Assembly (NCBI RefSeq): GCF_003432115.1
Contig: NZ_QWDC01000001.1
Coordinates: forward strand, 1,426,001-1,490,000
Length of the DNA: 64,000 nt
Direction: 5' to 3'
Origin: Mucilaginibacter conchicola
Lineage (GTDB): Bacteria; Bacteroidota; Bacteroidia; Sphingobacteriales; Sphingobacteriaceae
Program-made: the position numbers and the translations under genes
Notes under the pieces: model-generated
Told to the model about the DNA's origin: nothing
Databases searched by the model: none
The model's input: only the letters and a program-made list of their open reading frames with translations
Part shown: piece by piece, positions 16,237 to 26,012 of the stretch
How positions within the stretch are numbered: position 1 is the stretch's first letter
Layout of the letters: each line of letters opens with the position of its first letter

Positions 16237-17493
16237 CTACTGCTTAGAGCTGTTCAGTTCGCCGTAACCCACTAATTGCTCGTAACGAGAGCCTATCTGG
16301 CGGTAGTACACCAGCATCTGGTACTCGTTCTCGGTTTCGTAGTAATTGCCCTCTAAGAAGGTATCATCAGGCTTTTTGGTGGTATTGGGCACCCAAACGT
16401 ATTGGTAATCGTACACACCTTGCTTTAGCTGCAGGCGGGTGTACCAGCGGCCGCGGTCGTCATACTGTAGCTTGCTGCGGTCATCCAGCTTATAATCATT
16501 AAACTGACCAACTATATAGGCCGTCCCCTCCTCTGCAGATTTGTTAGCTGCCAGGTTAAAATACATGTAAGCATAATCACCATCGCGGCGCGGGTCGGTG
16601 CCGTCTGTATTCAGGATAAAGAACTTGCCATCATTATCATACACGAGCGTATAGTTGGGCAGGTTGCGGCTTGGGTCGCCCAGAAGCATTACGGTATTTG
16701 CGGTATCCTTATAGATCTTGGATACTCGATCCGAGTTCAACTTCAACGTACGCGTATCAAAGTGCCTAAACTCATTACGGCCGGCAAAATCGTTAATGGT
16801 AACATCATTATAAACCAGTTGCGCTCCGCGGATATAGGTGGGAACGGTATTCAGCAAGCCGGTCTCGGGGCGAGCATTTTGCATAAGCAGTACCCTGACC
16901 TCTGCCCTCGGGTTCTGCACCTGTAAACCCGAGCAATCTACCGTAAAATTCACTTTTTGGTTGGTGCGCCTAAGCATCACGTTATTTGATGATTGCACGG
17001 TTGCCGCAACAGCCACCTTCCTTGTAACCACATACAAGCGGCGGGTAAGGATCATTTTCTGCTGATCGCCATCCTCATAAACCTTCAGGATATAATTGCC
17101 CGATATTTTGGGGATGATGTTACTGTTGGGCAATTTAAGCTCGTAGTGCGTATATTTTTGATACGTGGCCGATGAGTAGATGTAATCGTTAATGCGATCG
17201 TCTGTATAACTTTCCAGGTACTCTGCCGGTGATAGTTTTGATGGCTGCCAATTGGCATCGCAATGCTGCAAGGTGTAATTGAAAGTACGGGTACCGCCGC
17301 TCAGGTCATCAAAGCCGAGGATGACGTTTTCACCACTGCCTAATGTAATGATGGGGAATGATGATGTTTTTTTTGAGTTATAAAACTCAACGCTTTTTAT
17401 TTCGTGCCGGTAAACATTGTTCCCGTAAGGCGGGGTTTGGGCATTGGCCTTTAGTGATAAAGCAGCAAGAAAAATCAGTAGCGTTTTTTTCAT
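16237..17493 (-). CDS. DUF5103 protein, type IX secretion plug-like
   Basis: 418 aa with a signal peptide (about 1-18, ending KANA). The N-terminal segment [24 protein letters not shown] and the following [22 protein letters not shown] (quoted in part) match the DUF5103 family. That family includes the Plug protein seen on the periplasmic side of the SprA type IX secretion channel in Flavobacterium. A central beta domain and a C-terminal YDYQYVW strand complete it. DUF5103 paralogues exist outside the secretion system, so the role is probable, not certain. No other type IX genes are nearby. Confidence 0.8.
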   Translation of the reverse strand: MKKTLLIFLAALSLKANAQTPPYGNNVYRHEIKSVEFYNSKKTSSFPIITLGSGENVILGFDDLSGGTRTFNYTLQHCDANWQPSKLSPAEYLESYTDDRINDYIYSSATYQKYTHYELKLPNSNIIPKISGNYILKVYEDGDQQKMILTRRLYVVTRKVAVAATVQSSNNVMLRRTNQKVNFTVDCSGLQVQNPRAEVRVLLMQNARPETGLLNTVPTYIRGAQLVYNDVTINDFAGRNEFRHFDTRTLKLNSDRVSKIYKDTANTVMLLGDPSRNLPNYTLVYDNDGKFFILNTDGTDPRRDGDYAYMYFNLAANKSAEEGTAYIVGQFNDYKLDDRSKLQYDDRGRWYTRLQLKQGVYDYQYVWVPNTTKKPDDTFLEGNYYETENEYQMLVYYRQIGSRYEQLVGYGELNSSKQ

Positions 17494-17517
17494 TTATGCA
17501 AGATAAACACAAAACGC

Positions 17518-17602
17518 CGTCATGCCGAATTTATTTCGGCATCCCACGGATAGGTCAACCGTTATTAGCGTGTGATATCCCGAAATAAATTCGGGATGAC
17601 GT
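17518..17602. repeat. GTCATGCCGAA / TTCGGGATGAC inverted repeat
   Basis: It opens CGTCATGCCGAATTTATT and closes AATAAATTCGGGATGACG, with inner mini-hairpins on each side. It resembles the TCATTGCGAG family in length and layout but with different sequence. Confidence 0.72.
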
Positions 17603-17668
17603 TATGGAAAGGTTACAAAAAAGGGCAATTGCTACTACAACTGCCCCCTGCTGCTAAAATCCTATATC

Positions 17669-19591
17669 CTACCCTTCCAGCTCCATTATCTGTTCGGCCA
17701 GGGCTTCCCAGCGGGCCTGCTGCTCGCGCATTTCCAGTTTCTTTAACTGGTAGGTATCTGTAAGCTGTTGTAATTTTTCAGCCTGATTGTAGATGCTGTT
17801 ATCCGCCAGTTGGGCTTCCAGGTCTTTAACTTCTTTCTCCAGCTTGCTAACCAGTTCTTCTAATTTACTCAGGTCCTGGTTCATTTTCTTTAGCTGCTGC
17901 ACTTTGTTATTATCGGCAGGCTGCTTAACAGGCTCCGGCTTTTTCTCTTCCTTTTTTGGCTGAGGTGTAGCCACTGCTTTTGGGGTTTCTATTTTACGTT
18001 TGGCATTCCACTCATCGTACTCCTGGTAGGTGCCCGGGTATTGTTTTATCTTTTGGTCTTCAATGAACCAGATCTTGTTAGCCACGTTGTCAAGGAAATA
18101 CCTATCGTGCGATACCACTATCACCGTACCTTCGTACTGTTGCAATGCCTGTATCAGGATGTTTACTGATGCCATATCCAGGTGGTTGGTAGGCTCATCC
18201 AGTACCAGGAAGTTAGCATCGGCAGTAAGCGCTTTAGCCAGCGCTACACGCGATTTCTCGCCACCCGATAGTACTTTGATCTTCTTAAATACATCATCGC
18301 CCGTAAACAGGAAAGAACCTAATATAGAGCGCAGCTCTGTCTCGTTATGCTTTGGCGCAAATGATTGCAGCTCCTGTAAGATCTGATTTTCCAGGTGTAA
18401 GCTCTCTAACTGGTGCTGCGCAAAGAAGGTTTGTGTAACGTTATGCCCTGTTTGTGCCGTGCCCTTGTAATCGCTATCGGCACCTGCCACAATGCGTAAC
18501 AGGGTTGATTTACCTTTACCGTTGGCACCTATCAACGCAATTTTATCGCCTTTTTCTATGATTGCCTCAGCATCCTCCAAAATATCAATGGCCGGGTATT
18601 TCTTGGTGATATGCTCCAGCGTAACCACGTGTCTGCCAGATTGCTTGCTGAATTTGAAGCTGAAGTTCACCTCAGGGTTATCATCATCCACATCATCAAT
18701 ACGCTCCAGCTTATCCAGCATTTTGATACGCGATTGCGCCATTTTAGCTTTTGAAGCCTTGGCACGGAAACGCTCAATTAAACGCTCTTCCTGCTTTATT
18801 TTTGATTGCTGGTTTTTAAACTCACCACGTTGTATCTCGGCACGTAATTCTTTCTCTTCCAGATAGAAGCTATAGTTACCCGCGTAAACCGTCAGTTTAC
18901 CCTTGCGCGATTCTACCGTGCGGTTGATCACCTTATCCAAAAACCACCTATCGTGCGATACGATGATAATGGCACCGGTAAAGGCTTTCAGATACTCCTC
19001 TAACCATTGGATAGACGGTAAGTCCAGGTGGTTGGTAGGCTCATCCAGCAGCAGGATATCGGGTGCCTGCAAAAGGATCTTGGCCAGCATCACGCGCATG
19101 CGCCATCCACCCGAAAAGGTGCTTAGCTTACGTTGACAATCGGCCTCGCTGAAACCCAGACCAGCCAATATCTCGTGTGCTTTATACTCAATGTTATAGC
19201 CATCAAGCAGTTCAAACTCGTGCTGCTTGTCGCTCAGTTTATTTAGCAGGTCTTCGCTGTAATCGCTTTCCAGCTTTTTAAGCAGGCCTTCAATTTCATC
19301 ATGCAGCTGGTTTTGGCGCTCAAAGGCTTCCATGGCAACGTGCACAATATTTTTATCAGATGAGTATGATAGCAGGTCCTGGTTAAGGTACCCCATGGTA
19401 AGGTCCTTAGCCATTGATACGGTGCCCGATGTTGGCTTATAATCGCCCACAATGATCTTTAACAGCGTGGTTTTACCGGTACCGTTGGCACCAATAAGGC
19501 CAATTTTCTCGCCCGGTTTTATATGCCAGTTAGCTTCATCATACAGGGCCCGCGCACCAATCTCAAACGTAAGGTTATTTATAGCTATCAT
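17669..19591 (-). CDS. ABC-F family ATPase
   Basis: 640 aa with two ABC domains in one chain and no membrane segment. Walker A motifs are GANGTGKTT (about 34-42) and GANGKGKST (about 353-361). Signature motifs are FSGGWRMR and LSGGEKSR, each followed by LLLDEPTNHLD or LVLDEPTNHLD. A linker of about 80 charged residues joins the domains, and a C-terminal coiled coil (about 560-635) follows, as in Uup-like members. ABC-F proteins act on the ribosome as translation factors or confer antibiotic resistance; this arrangement suggests a housekeeping member. Confidence 0.93.
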   Translation of the reverse strand: MIAINNLTFEIGARALYDEANWHIKPGEKIGLIGANGTGKTTLLKIIVGDYKPTSGTVSMAKDLTMGYLNQDLLSYSSDKNIVHVAMEAFERQNQLHDEIEGLLKKLESDYSEDLLNKLSDKQHEFELLDGYNIEYKAHEILAGLGFSEADCQRKLSTFSGGWRMRVMLAKILLQAPDILLLDEPTNHLDLPSIQWLEEYLKAFTGAIIIVSHDRWFLDKVINRTVESRKGKLTVYAGNYSFYLEEKELRAEIQRGEFKNQQSKIKQEERLIERFRAKASKAKMAQSRIKMLDKLERIDDVDDDNPEVNFSFKFSKQSGRHVVTLEHITKKYPAIDILEDAEAIIEKGDKIALIGANGKGKSTLLRIVAGADSDYKGTAQTGHNVTQTFFAQHQLESLHLENQILQELQSFAPKHNETELRSILGSFLFTGDDVFKKIKVLSGGEKSRVALAKALTADANFLVLDEPTNHLDMASVNILIQALQQYEGTVIVVSHDRYFLDNVANKIWFIEDQKIKQYPGTYQEYDEWNAKRKIETPKAVATPQPKKEEKKPEPVKQPADNNKVQQLKKMNQDLSKLEELVSKLEKEVKDLEAQLADNSIYNQAEKLQQLTDTYQLKKLEMREQQARWEALAEQIMELEG

Positions 19592-19622
19592 TTCGGGCGC
19601 AAAGATACGGTTTTGAGGGGAG

Positions 19623-19724
19623 AGGTGAAAGGAGAAAGGTTAAAGGTAAAAGGCATCGAAGCACCATTTTAGCTAACTGCGTTAAAAGCAAAACCTTTCA
19701 CCTTTAACCTTTTGCCTTTAACCT
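19623..19724. repeat. Purine-rich AGGTTAAAGG-family inverted repeat
   Basis: The left arm 19623-19654 (AGAAAGGTTAAAGGTAAAAG core) pairs imperfectly with 19690-19724 (CACCTTTAACCTTTTG at 19699-19714). The same 16 bases occur inside valS at 28061-28076. It fills the divergent gap between the ABC-F gene and pyrD. Confidence 0.75.
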
Positions 19725-19749
19725 AATATGAAATAATTAACTTCGCGGC

Positions 19750-20781
19750 ATGTATCAATTGATCAAACCGCTGCTTTTTAAGTTCGACCCGGAGAACGTA
19801 CATTATTTTGTTACCCGCAACCTTAAGCGTTTCAATAAATTTCCCGGTGGCAAGGCCCTAAGCAAAGCCATCTGGACCATGGATGACAAACGCCTGGAAC
19901 GCGAAGTTTTCGGCCTGAAGTTTAAGAACCCGGTGGGCCTTGCAGCCGGTTTTGATAAAAATGCAGAGATGATAGCCGAGATGGGCAACCTCGGTTTCGG
20001 CTTTATTGAGGTGGGTACCGTTACCCCCCTGCCTCAGCCCGGTAATCCTAAGCCGCGGATGTTTCGCCTGCCGGCAGATAGCGCATTGATCAACCGCATG
20101 GGTTTTAACAACTTTGGTGTTGATGTAGCGGCACAGCGTATTGAGGCTTACCGCAAAAGCATTAAACCTGGCAAAGAAGCTTTGATCATCGGTGGCAACA
20201 TCGGTAAAAACAAGGTTACCCCTAACGAGGACGCCGTAAGCGATTACATCAAATGTTTCGATAGGTTGTTTGATGTGGTTGATTATTTTGTGGTGAACGT
20301 AAGTTCGCCCAACACACCCGGCCTGCGCGAGCTACAAGAGAAGGAGCCCCTGATGAACTTACTTAATACCCTGCAGCAACGCAACAGCAAAGATGGTATC
20401 AGCAGGCCTATCTTATTAAAAATAGCACCCGATCTTACGGATTCCCAATTAGATGATATTGCCGACATTGTTAAACAAACGGGCATTGCAGGTATCATCG
20501 CTACCAATACTACCATCAGCCGCGAGGGATTGGTTTCAAAACATAAAGATGAAACCGGTGGCCTAAGCGGCAAACCTGTAACCAAACGCTCTACCGAGGT
20601 GATCCGTTACCTGCACAAAGCATCAAATGGCGCATTCCCTATCATCGGCGTAGGCGGTATTCATTCTGCAGAAGATGCTTTAGAGAAACTGGAAGCAGGT
20701 GCTTCATTGGTGCAACTGTACACGGGCTTTATTTACGAAGGGCCGGGATTGATAAAGAGGATATTGAAGAGGCTGGTGTAG
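19750..20781 (+). CDS. pyrD: Dihydroorotate dehydrogenase (quinone), class 2
   Basis: 343 aa. The amphipathic N-terminal helix ([20 protein letters not shown]) that docks class 2 enzymes on the membrane is present. FMN-site motifs are [31 protein letters not shown] and NRMGFNNFG; the catalytic serine lies in [25 protein letters not shown] closes the barrel. It oxidises dihydroorotate to orotate and passes electrons to menaquinone, in pyrimidine synthesis. It is a stand-alone gene here. Confidence 0.96.
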   Translation: MYQLIKPLLFKFDPENVHYFVTRNLKRFNKFPGGKALSKAIWTMDDKRLEREVFGLKFKNPVGLAAGFDKNAEMIAEMGNLGFGFIEVGTVTPLPQPGNPKPRMFRLPADSALINRMGFNNFGVDVAAQRIEAYRKSIKPGKEALIIGGNIGKNKVTPNEDAVSDYIKCFDRLFDVVDYFVVNVSSPNTPGLRELQEKEPLMNLLNTLQQRNSKDGISRPILLKIAPDLTDSQLDDIADIVKQTGIAGIIATNTTISREGLVSKHKDETGGLSGKPVTKRSTEVIRYLHKASNGAFPIIGVGGIHSAEDALEKLEAGASLVQLYTGFIYEGPGLIKRILKRLV

Positions 20782-20817
20782 CGTTTTGCACGCTGTTACG
20801 AGTTAACTTTAAACACT

Positions 20818-20903
20818 GCGTCATTGCGAGGCACGAAGCAATCTCCGAACTATACAGAGCGGATATGCCTGTGTACAGATTGCTTCGTACCTCGCAATGA
20901 CGC
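20818..20903. repeat. TCATTGCGAG-family inverted repeat
   Basis: Arms 20818-20844 and 20877-20903 are 27 bases with one mismatch (GAGGCACG versus GAGGTACG), loop 32 bases. It lies between the convergent pyrD and EVE genes. Confidence 0.85.
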
Positions 20904-20994
20904 GCGGGGAGAGCATCGCTGTCGCTTGTTCGAAATGACACCTTTGTTTTTAAAAAAACAAAAGGCATATCTCCCGATATGCCTTTTCAATTTC

Positions 20995-21402
20995 TTATTC
21001 TCCTGCCAGTTCCAGTATCCTGTCAAACTCTTCGCGCGTGACTGACATTACCGATAGGCGGCCCTGCCTTACCAACCCGATGTCTTTAAGGCGCTCGTCG
21101 GCTTTTATTTGCTCAAGGGTTACGGCTTTTTTGAGGTTTTGTACCGGCTCAAGGTCAACCACTACCCAGTTCTTGTCGTCAGTGGTGGGGTCCTGGTAGG
21201 CTTCTTTTACCACGCGGGCAATGCCTACAATTTCTTTACCCTCGTTACTATGATACCATAGCACAAGGTCGCCCACTTGCATACCGCGCAGGTTGTTGCG
21301 GGCCTGGTAGTTGCGTACGCCATCCCAAAAGGTACGGCCTTCCTGGTTAAATTTATCCCAGCTATATTTAAAAGGTTCTGATTTTACGAGCCAATGGTTC
21401 AT
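20995..21402 (-). CDS. EVE domain protein
   Basis: 135 aa from the ATG at 21402 (MNHWLVKSEPFKYSWDKF); the frame is open upstream but conservation in the family begins here. Motifs WLVKSEP, TFWDGVRNYQARNNLRGMQ-x-GD and VLWYHSNEGKEIVGIA are diagnostic of the EVE fold, a PUA-like domain that reads modified bases in DNA or RNA. A single-domain EVE protein of this size has no assigned reaction; no restriction partner is adjacent. Confidence 0.92.
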   Translation of the reverse strand: MNHWLVKSEPFKYSWDKFNQEGRTFWDGVRNYQARNNLRGMQVGDLVLWYHSNEGKEIVGIARVVKEAYQDPTTDDKNWVVVDLEPVQNLKKAVTLEQIKADERLKDIGLVRQGRLSVMSVTREEFDRILELAGE

Positions 21403-21531
21403 GCTGCAAAATAAATAAATATCGGCGATTTTAACGCGACTGTTATTTATCAAAATTAAATAGCCGCAAATCTCAAATTATCAATAAATTAGTGTTCACA
21501 GTTAATTGCCGGTGCGTAATAAAAGCCAAAT

Positions 21532-22491
21532 ATGAGCCTGCAGATCAAGAAAGACGACGCAACTTTTAAAGCCCTTTTTCATCACAACCCCTACCCCATG
21601 TGGATAGTGGAGATAGATACCCTGCTATTTAAAGAGGTTAATGAAGCAGCCATAAAACACTACGGCTACAGCCGCGATGAGTTTTTGAATGAGATAACCC
21701 TGGCCAACATCCGCCCGTTTTACGAGCAGCAGGAAATGCTTGATCTGATACGCCGCATTAAACACAACCAAACCATTACCACCGAGCTTACGCATATTCT
21801 TAAGGATGGCTCTATCATCTTCGTAAATATCACCTCGTTCACGGTTGATTATTATGGCGCACACTGCCGCATGGTGATCATCCACGATATTACCGAGCAA
21901 CGCCTTAAAGACCTTAAACTTACCGAAGCGGTTGACCGCATTAACAAAACTCTTGAAAGCATTACCGATGGTTTTATTACGATGGACAAGCACTTCAGGG
22001 TTACTTATTGGAACAAAGAGGCTGCCCGCATACTGGCCATTACCCGCGAGGACATTTTAAACAAACAGCTTTGGGAAGTGGATACGCGGTACCATGAAAT
22101 GGAGCTTTACAAGCAATTGCATAAGGCCTTGCAAAGCATGCAAACCAATAAATTTGAGCAGTATATACCTCAATTACATAAATGGGTTTGCTTTACCATC
22201 TACCCGGGTAAGGATGGGCTTGCTGTATACTTTCAGGATATAACGGCGCAAAAACGCGGTGAGGAAGAGTTGAACGAGAAGAACGAAAGCCTTAACCAGA
22301 TAGCCTACATCAACTCGCACCTTATACGTAAACCACTGGCAAATATCCTGGGCATCATTAACTCAATGGAAGGCATCGCCCACAACGATTACATGGAAGA
22401 ATCACTGAAAATGTTGCGGCGCAGTGCGGTAGAACTTGACAACATTATTAAAGACATCAACAACCGCGTTGAAAGGTCAAACCGGCTTTAG
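21532..22491 (+). CDS. PAS-PAS-DHp protein lacking the ATPase domain
   Basis: 319 aa, cytosolic. PAS 1 at about 10-125 (ends VIIHDITEQR) and PAS 2 at about 137-240 (FRVTYWNKEAARILAITRED in part, ends YFQDITAQKR). A short coiled segment leads to a DHp-like helix pair with NSHLIRKPLANILGI, where His263 occupies the phospho-acceptor position. The protein stops 56 residues later, before any HATPase domain; no N, G1 or G2 box is present and the stop overlaps holA by 4 bases. It may be trans-phosphorylated or act as a phosphorelay or decoy partner. Confidence 0.82.
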   Translation: MSLQIKKDDATFKALFHHNPYPMWIVEIDTLLFKEVNEAAIKHYGYSRDEFLNEITLANIRPFYEQQEMLDLIRRIKHNQTITTELTHILKDGSIIFVNITSFTVDYYGAHCRMVIIHDITEQRLKDLKLTEAVDRINKTLESITDGFITMDKHFRVTYWNKEAARILAITREDILNKQLWEVDTRYHEMELYKQLHKALQSMQTNKFEQYIPQLHKWVCFTIYPGKDGLAVYFQDITAQKRGEEELNEKNESLNQIAYINSHLIRKPLANILGIINSMEGIAHNDYMEESLKMLRRSAVELDNIIKDINNRVERSNRL

Positions 22492-23504
22492 TGCATTATT
22501 TTATACACCAGCTCTTTCATTAGCCCGCCGTGGCCGGTGTTAGAGTCGAGGCCTTTGCTTTTAAGATCGTATTCGCGCAGGTAGCTGATCACCTGGAAGG
22601 TTTTGGCGAGGTTATAGCCTCGGGCTGCCTGTTCATAATCTTTTAAAAAATACGGACTAACACCCAGTTCCTTTGCCGCGTTTGCCTTATCCCTTACGTA
22701 ATGATAAGCCAGCACCTTGCTGAAGAAGTTATTCAAATTACCCAACACTAACACAATAGGATTAGCTTTAGGGTTAGCTTCAAAATAATTCACAATCTGG
22801 TTCACCTTATAAGGATCTTTCCTTATCAAAGCAGATTGTAGCTCAAATACATTATACTCTTTACTAATGCCGATATTATCCTGAATATCCTTGAGCGAGA
22901 TCTCCTGCCCCTGCGGGATGTTAAGCATCAGTTTATCCAGTTCGTTGGCGATCTTAGAAAGATCATTACCCAGGTACTCGGCCAGCATGGCACTCGCCTG
23001 TGGATTTACTTTGTATTTTTTATCACTGATGTATTCTTCAATCCAGCCCGGTATCTTATTATCATACAAACCTGCCGATTCAAATATCAGCCCGTTCTTT
23101 TCAATGGCTTTATAGGTTTTCTTGCGCTTATCAAACTTGCCATATTTGTAGCAGAAAACTAAAATGGTGCTTGGCAGCGGTGCCTCAAGATAAGCCAGTA
23201 AAGGATTGATACTTTTTTTATCATCATCATCACGGCCCCACTTCATATCCTGGGCCTCTTTAACCATCACCACCTGGTAGTCGCTCATCATGGGGTAACG
23301 CTTGGCGGCGTTAATGGCGGTCATCACATCGGTATCCTTACCGTATAAAACAGTTTGGTTAAAGCCTTTCTCGGCATCAGATAGTACATTACGCTCAATG
23401 TAGTTGCCTATCAAATCAATATAATAAGGCTCCTCGCCGTGCAGCAGGTACAGCGGTTTAAACTTACGGTTCTTAAGATCTTTGATGATATCGTGAGCGG
23501 ACAT
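22488..23504 (-). CDS. holA: DNA polymerase III subunit delta
   Basis: 338 aa. The start MSAHDIIKDLKNRKFKPLYLLHGEEPYYID is the usual delta N-terminus (quoted here only as KPLYLLHGEEPYYID). The middle has LAEYLGNDLSKIANELDKL and the C-terminal collar domain has FYLAYHYVRDK-like helices (KVLAYHYVRDK). Delta opens the sliding clamp in the clamp loader. The gene is divergent from an HsdR-N-like nuclease gene across a 117-base gap that contains a long inverted repeat. Confidence 0.93.
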   Translation of the reverse strand: MSAHDIIKDLKNRKFKPLYLLHGEEPYYIDLIGNYIERNVLSDAEKGFNQTVLYGKDTDVMTAINAAKRYPMMSDYQVVMVKEAQDMKWGRDDDDKKSINPLLAYLEAPLPSTILVFCYKYGKFDKRKKTYKAIEKNGLIFESAGLYDNKIPGWIEEYISDKKYKVNPQASAMLAEYLGNDLSKIANELDKLMLNIPQGQEISLKDIQDNIGISKEYNVFELQSALIRKDPYKVNQIVNYFEANPKANPIVLVLGNLNNFFSKVLAYHYVRDKANAAKELGVSPYFLKDYEQAARGYNLAKTFQVISYLREYDLKSKGLDSNTGHGGLMKELVYKIMH

Positions 23505-23507
23505 TGT

Positions 23508-23606
23508 AAGTCAAAATTAAAAATTAAAAAGTCAAAAGACCCCAGTTTGTGGATAAAAGCCGAGAACTTTCCAAAAGTGCTGTTTTTTAATTTTTAATTT
23601 TGACTT
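23508..23606. repeat. AT-rich inverted repeat, 23-base arms, in the holA divergent gap
   Basis: The arm 23508-23530 (starts AAGTCAAAATTAAAAATTAA) is the exact complement of 23584-23606, loop 53 bases. It occupies nearly the whole gap between holA and the nuclease-like gene and must contain or border both promoters. Confidence 0.85.
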
Positions 23607-23621
23607 TTGACTTCCAACAAA

Positions 23622-24074
23622 ATGTTACAGCCCCTCAATCTCCCGCCCTATCCTTTTAAACTGACCGACGATAACGGAACGCTGAGTATTTTTGACGAGT
23701 TGCGCAAAAAGCAGATCATCCTCACGCCCGAGGAATGGGTGCGCCAGCATTTTGTACAATATCTTATTAAAGAAAAGGGCTATCCAAAAGGATTGATAAA
23801 ACTGGAAGGTGGCTTAAAGCTCAACGGATTGGCAAAGCGTACAGATATCGTGGTATTTAACTCTGCCGGAGAAAGGATATTGTTAGTAGAATGCAAGGCT
23901 CCTTCTGTTGCTATAAGTCAGGCTACATTTGACCAGGCTGCACGATATAATATGGTGCATAAAGTTGCCTTAATGGCCGTAAGCAATGGTTTACAACATT
24001 ACTATTGCAGCATTGACCACCAAACAGAAAGTTATCGCTTTTTAGAAGAATTGCCTGCCTACAAGGTTATTTAA
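23622..24074 (+). CDS. Stand-alone HsdR N-terminal-like PD-(D/E)xK nuclease domain
   Basis: 150 aa from the ATG at 23622. It corresponds to the N-terminal nuclease domain of type I restriction HsdR subunits: Asp75 in KRTDIVVF, Glu90-x-Lys92 in LLVECKAP, and the downstream Q-x-x-x-Y motif (Gln105, Tyr109) that is typical of HsdR. An N-terminal helix Glu (about 37-38) completes the catalytic set. No helicase domain, HsdM or HsdS is present, so this is not a restriction system. From memory, such proteins sit near holA in other Bacteroidota; function is unknown. Its 3' end overlaps the convergent kinase gene by 8 bases. Confidence 0.85.
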   Translation: MLQPLNLPPYPFKLTDDNGTLSIFDELRKKQIILTPEEWVRQHFVQYLIKEKGYPKGLIKLEGGLKLNGLAKRTDIVVFNSAGERILLVECKAPSVAISQATFDQAARYNMVHKVALMAVSNGLQHYYCSIDHQTESYRFLEELPAYKVI

Positions 24075-25920
24075 TAGTGGCACCTACCAAATTCTTTATC
24101 TTTTCCATCAATTCATCAGGTTTAAACGGTTTGGCCACATAATCGTTCATACCGGCGGCAGTAACCTGTTCGCGGATATCAAACAATGCCGATGCCGTAA
24201 GGGCAATAATAGGGATACCGGATTTGGCAGGATCGGGCATTTTACGGATTTCCATTGAGGCATCAAAACCATTCATAACCGGCATTTGCAAGTCCATCAA
24301 TATCACATCAAAGTTACCGTATTGGACTATTTCAACCGCACGTTCGCCGTTCTCGGCTATGGTTGGCGTGATGTTCCATTTAGAGAAAAGCTTTTTCATC
24401 AGCATCACGTTAACGGGGTTATCTTCGGCAATCAATACCCTAAGGCCACTTGGCTCTGGGGCAGGTATAAACTGCTCGGTAACGGGCTGCTGTTCTCCGG
24501 CAGCTTCAACAGGTAATGATTCCTGTGCTTTAGTTAACGTAGATTCTTTAACCGGATTATAAACTTCGGTAGATACCGGGAACTCCATATTAAATGAAAA
24601 CTCCGACCCCTGATCAACCACACTGTTCACATTCATCTGCAGGTTTTGCAGCTCAAGTAAACGTTTTACGATAGCCAAACCTAAACCGGTACCACCGTAT
24701 TGGCGCGTAGTAGTTACTGATTCCTGTGTGAATGGTTCAAAAATACTCTCCAGGTTCTCAGGCTTGATGCCAATACCGGTATCTTTTACCGAGAAACTTA
24801 CCGTGATATTGTTGTGGCGGTCTTCTACACAAGTCACACGTACCCATATACTACCCTGGGCGGTAAACTTAATGGCATTACTCACCAGGTTAAATATGAT
24901 CTGTGTTAAACGTGTAGGGTCGCCAAATACCAGTTTGCGGCGCAGGGTGCTATCAACATCCAGTTTAAATAACAAACCTTTTTCTTCGGCTTTAATGATC
25001 TGCCCGCCGCAGATGTTCTGCATCAGGTCTACCAGGTTAAATTTGATCTGCTCAAAAACGATCTTACCCGATTCTATTTTGTTAAAGTCCAGTACATCGT
25101 TTACAATAGCCAGCAGGTTATTGGCCGAGAACTTCAGGATCTCGAGGTTCTCGCCCTGGTCTGCCCTCGGATTGTTCATCAGCAGCAGGTTGGTCATCCC
25201 GATAACGGCATTCAACGGAGTGCGGATCTCATGCGACATGGTTGATAAGAACTCCGATTGCGCCTGCGATGATTTCTCTGCTTTTTCAATCGCCCTTTCA
25301 AACTTCACGTTCAAAGCTGCTTGTTGCTCGCCGGTATCTTTAAGCTGTTTTATATTAGCAATAAAGGTGGTGTAAAAGTGGCTATTGATGAATATGATGA
25401 GGATAAAATTAACGCAGGCTGCGATGATATCAGTGGCTTCATCGGCACGCTCGGGTTTAAAGGCAATGTAGTAGTTATGATCATACTTCATCACCATAAA
25501 CAGCAGCACCGGCAGCAAATTAAGCAACGAATAAAACATGCCCCAGTTTTGCCCCAGCATGTAAAAGCTGAAAACGATAATAAGGATGATGATCTGGATG
25601 GTGATCACATTTACATCCTGCAATATCACAAACACGCTGGAGAGGTTCACCAACGTACCAATTACAAGTGTTAGATGAGATATACTGCGCCAGTGCGGCT
25701 TAAATGTAAGGTATTTAAACAGAGCAACTACTGAAATAAGGACAGCGCCGGCAGTGGTTGTCATCACATCAAGCCCCTGCAGATAAACGCTCAGAAAAAG
25801 TGCACCTACACCAACTATAGCTAACAAAAAACCATAATAAAGTAAGCGTATCCGGGCTTTATCCAGATACGACATTTCGTCTGTTATGATCCTGTTTATC
25901 GAGAGGTTGAAAAAGTTCAC
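24067..25920 (-). CDS. Hybrid sensor histidine kinase with C-terminal receiver
   Basis: 617 aa. About six membrane helices lie in residues 25-195, then a coiled segment, HisKA with FLSTMSHEIRTPLNAVIG (acceptor His), HATPase with NLVSNAIKFT, DTGIGI and GGTGLGLAI, and a receiver domain from about 494 to 617 with Asp543 in ILMDLQMPVMNG and Lys in YVAKPFKP. There is no large periplasmic domain, so sensing may occur in or near the membrane. No cognate regulator gene is adjacent; phosphotransfer through the receiver to another protein is likely. Confidence 0.93.
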   Translation of the reverse strand: MNFFNLSINRIITDEMSYLDKARIRLLYYGFLLAIVGVGALFLSVYLQGLDVMTTTAGAVLISVVALFKYLTFKPHWRSISHLTLVIGTLVNLSSVFVILQDVNVITIQIIILIIVFSFYMLGQNWGMFYSLLNLLPVLLFMVMKYDHNYYIAFKPERADEATDIIAACVNFILIIFINSHFYTTFIANIKQLKDTGEQQAALNVKFERAIEKAEKSSQAQSEFLSTMSHEIRTPLNAVIGMTNLLLMNNPRADQGENLEILKFSANNLLAIVNDVLDFNKIESGKIVFEQIKFNLVDLMQNICGGQIIKAEEKGLLFKLDVDSTLRRKLVFGDPTRLTQIIFNLVSNAIKFTAQGSIWVRVTCVEDRHNNITVSFSVKDTGIGIKPENLESIFEPFTQESVTTTRQYGGTGLGLAIVKRLLELQNLQMNVNSVVDQGSEFSFNMEFPVSTEVYNPVKESTLTKAQESLPVEAAGEQQPVTEQFIPAPEPSGLRVLIAEDNPVNVMLMKKLFSKWNITPTIAENGERAVEIVQYGNFDVILMDLQMPVMNGFDASMEIRKMPDPAKSGIPIIALTASALFDIREQVTAAGMNDYVAKPFKPDELMEKIKNLVGATIK

Positions 25921-26012
25921 TTAATTACCGCAGTTTTAACAAACTAATATAATGATTAATGCTTGATACGCAATAAGCCATTATAAGTTACGTATGCGGC
26001 TAAGCAAAGCAA

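Noticed and set aside
20995..21402. EVE protein as part of a modified-DNA defence system
   Set aside because: No restriction nuclease, methylase or other defence gene is adjacent; the neighbours are pyrD and a PAS protein.
23622..24074. Type I restriction-modification system
   Set aside because: Only an HsdR N-terminal-like nuclease domain is present; there is no helicase part, HsdM or HsdS within the window.
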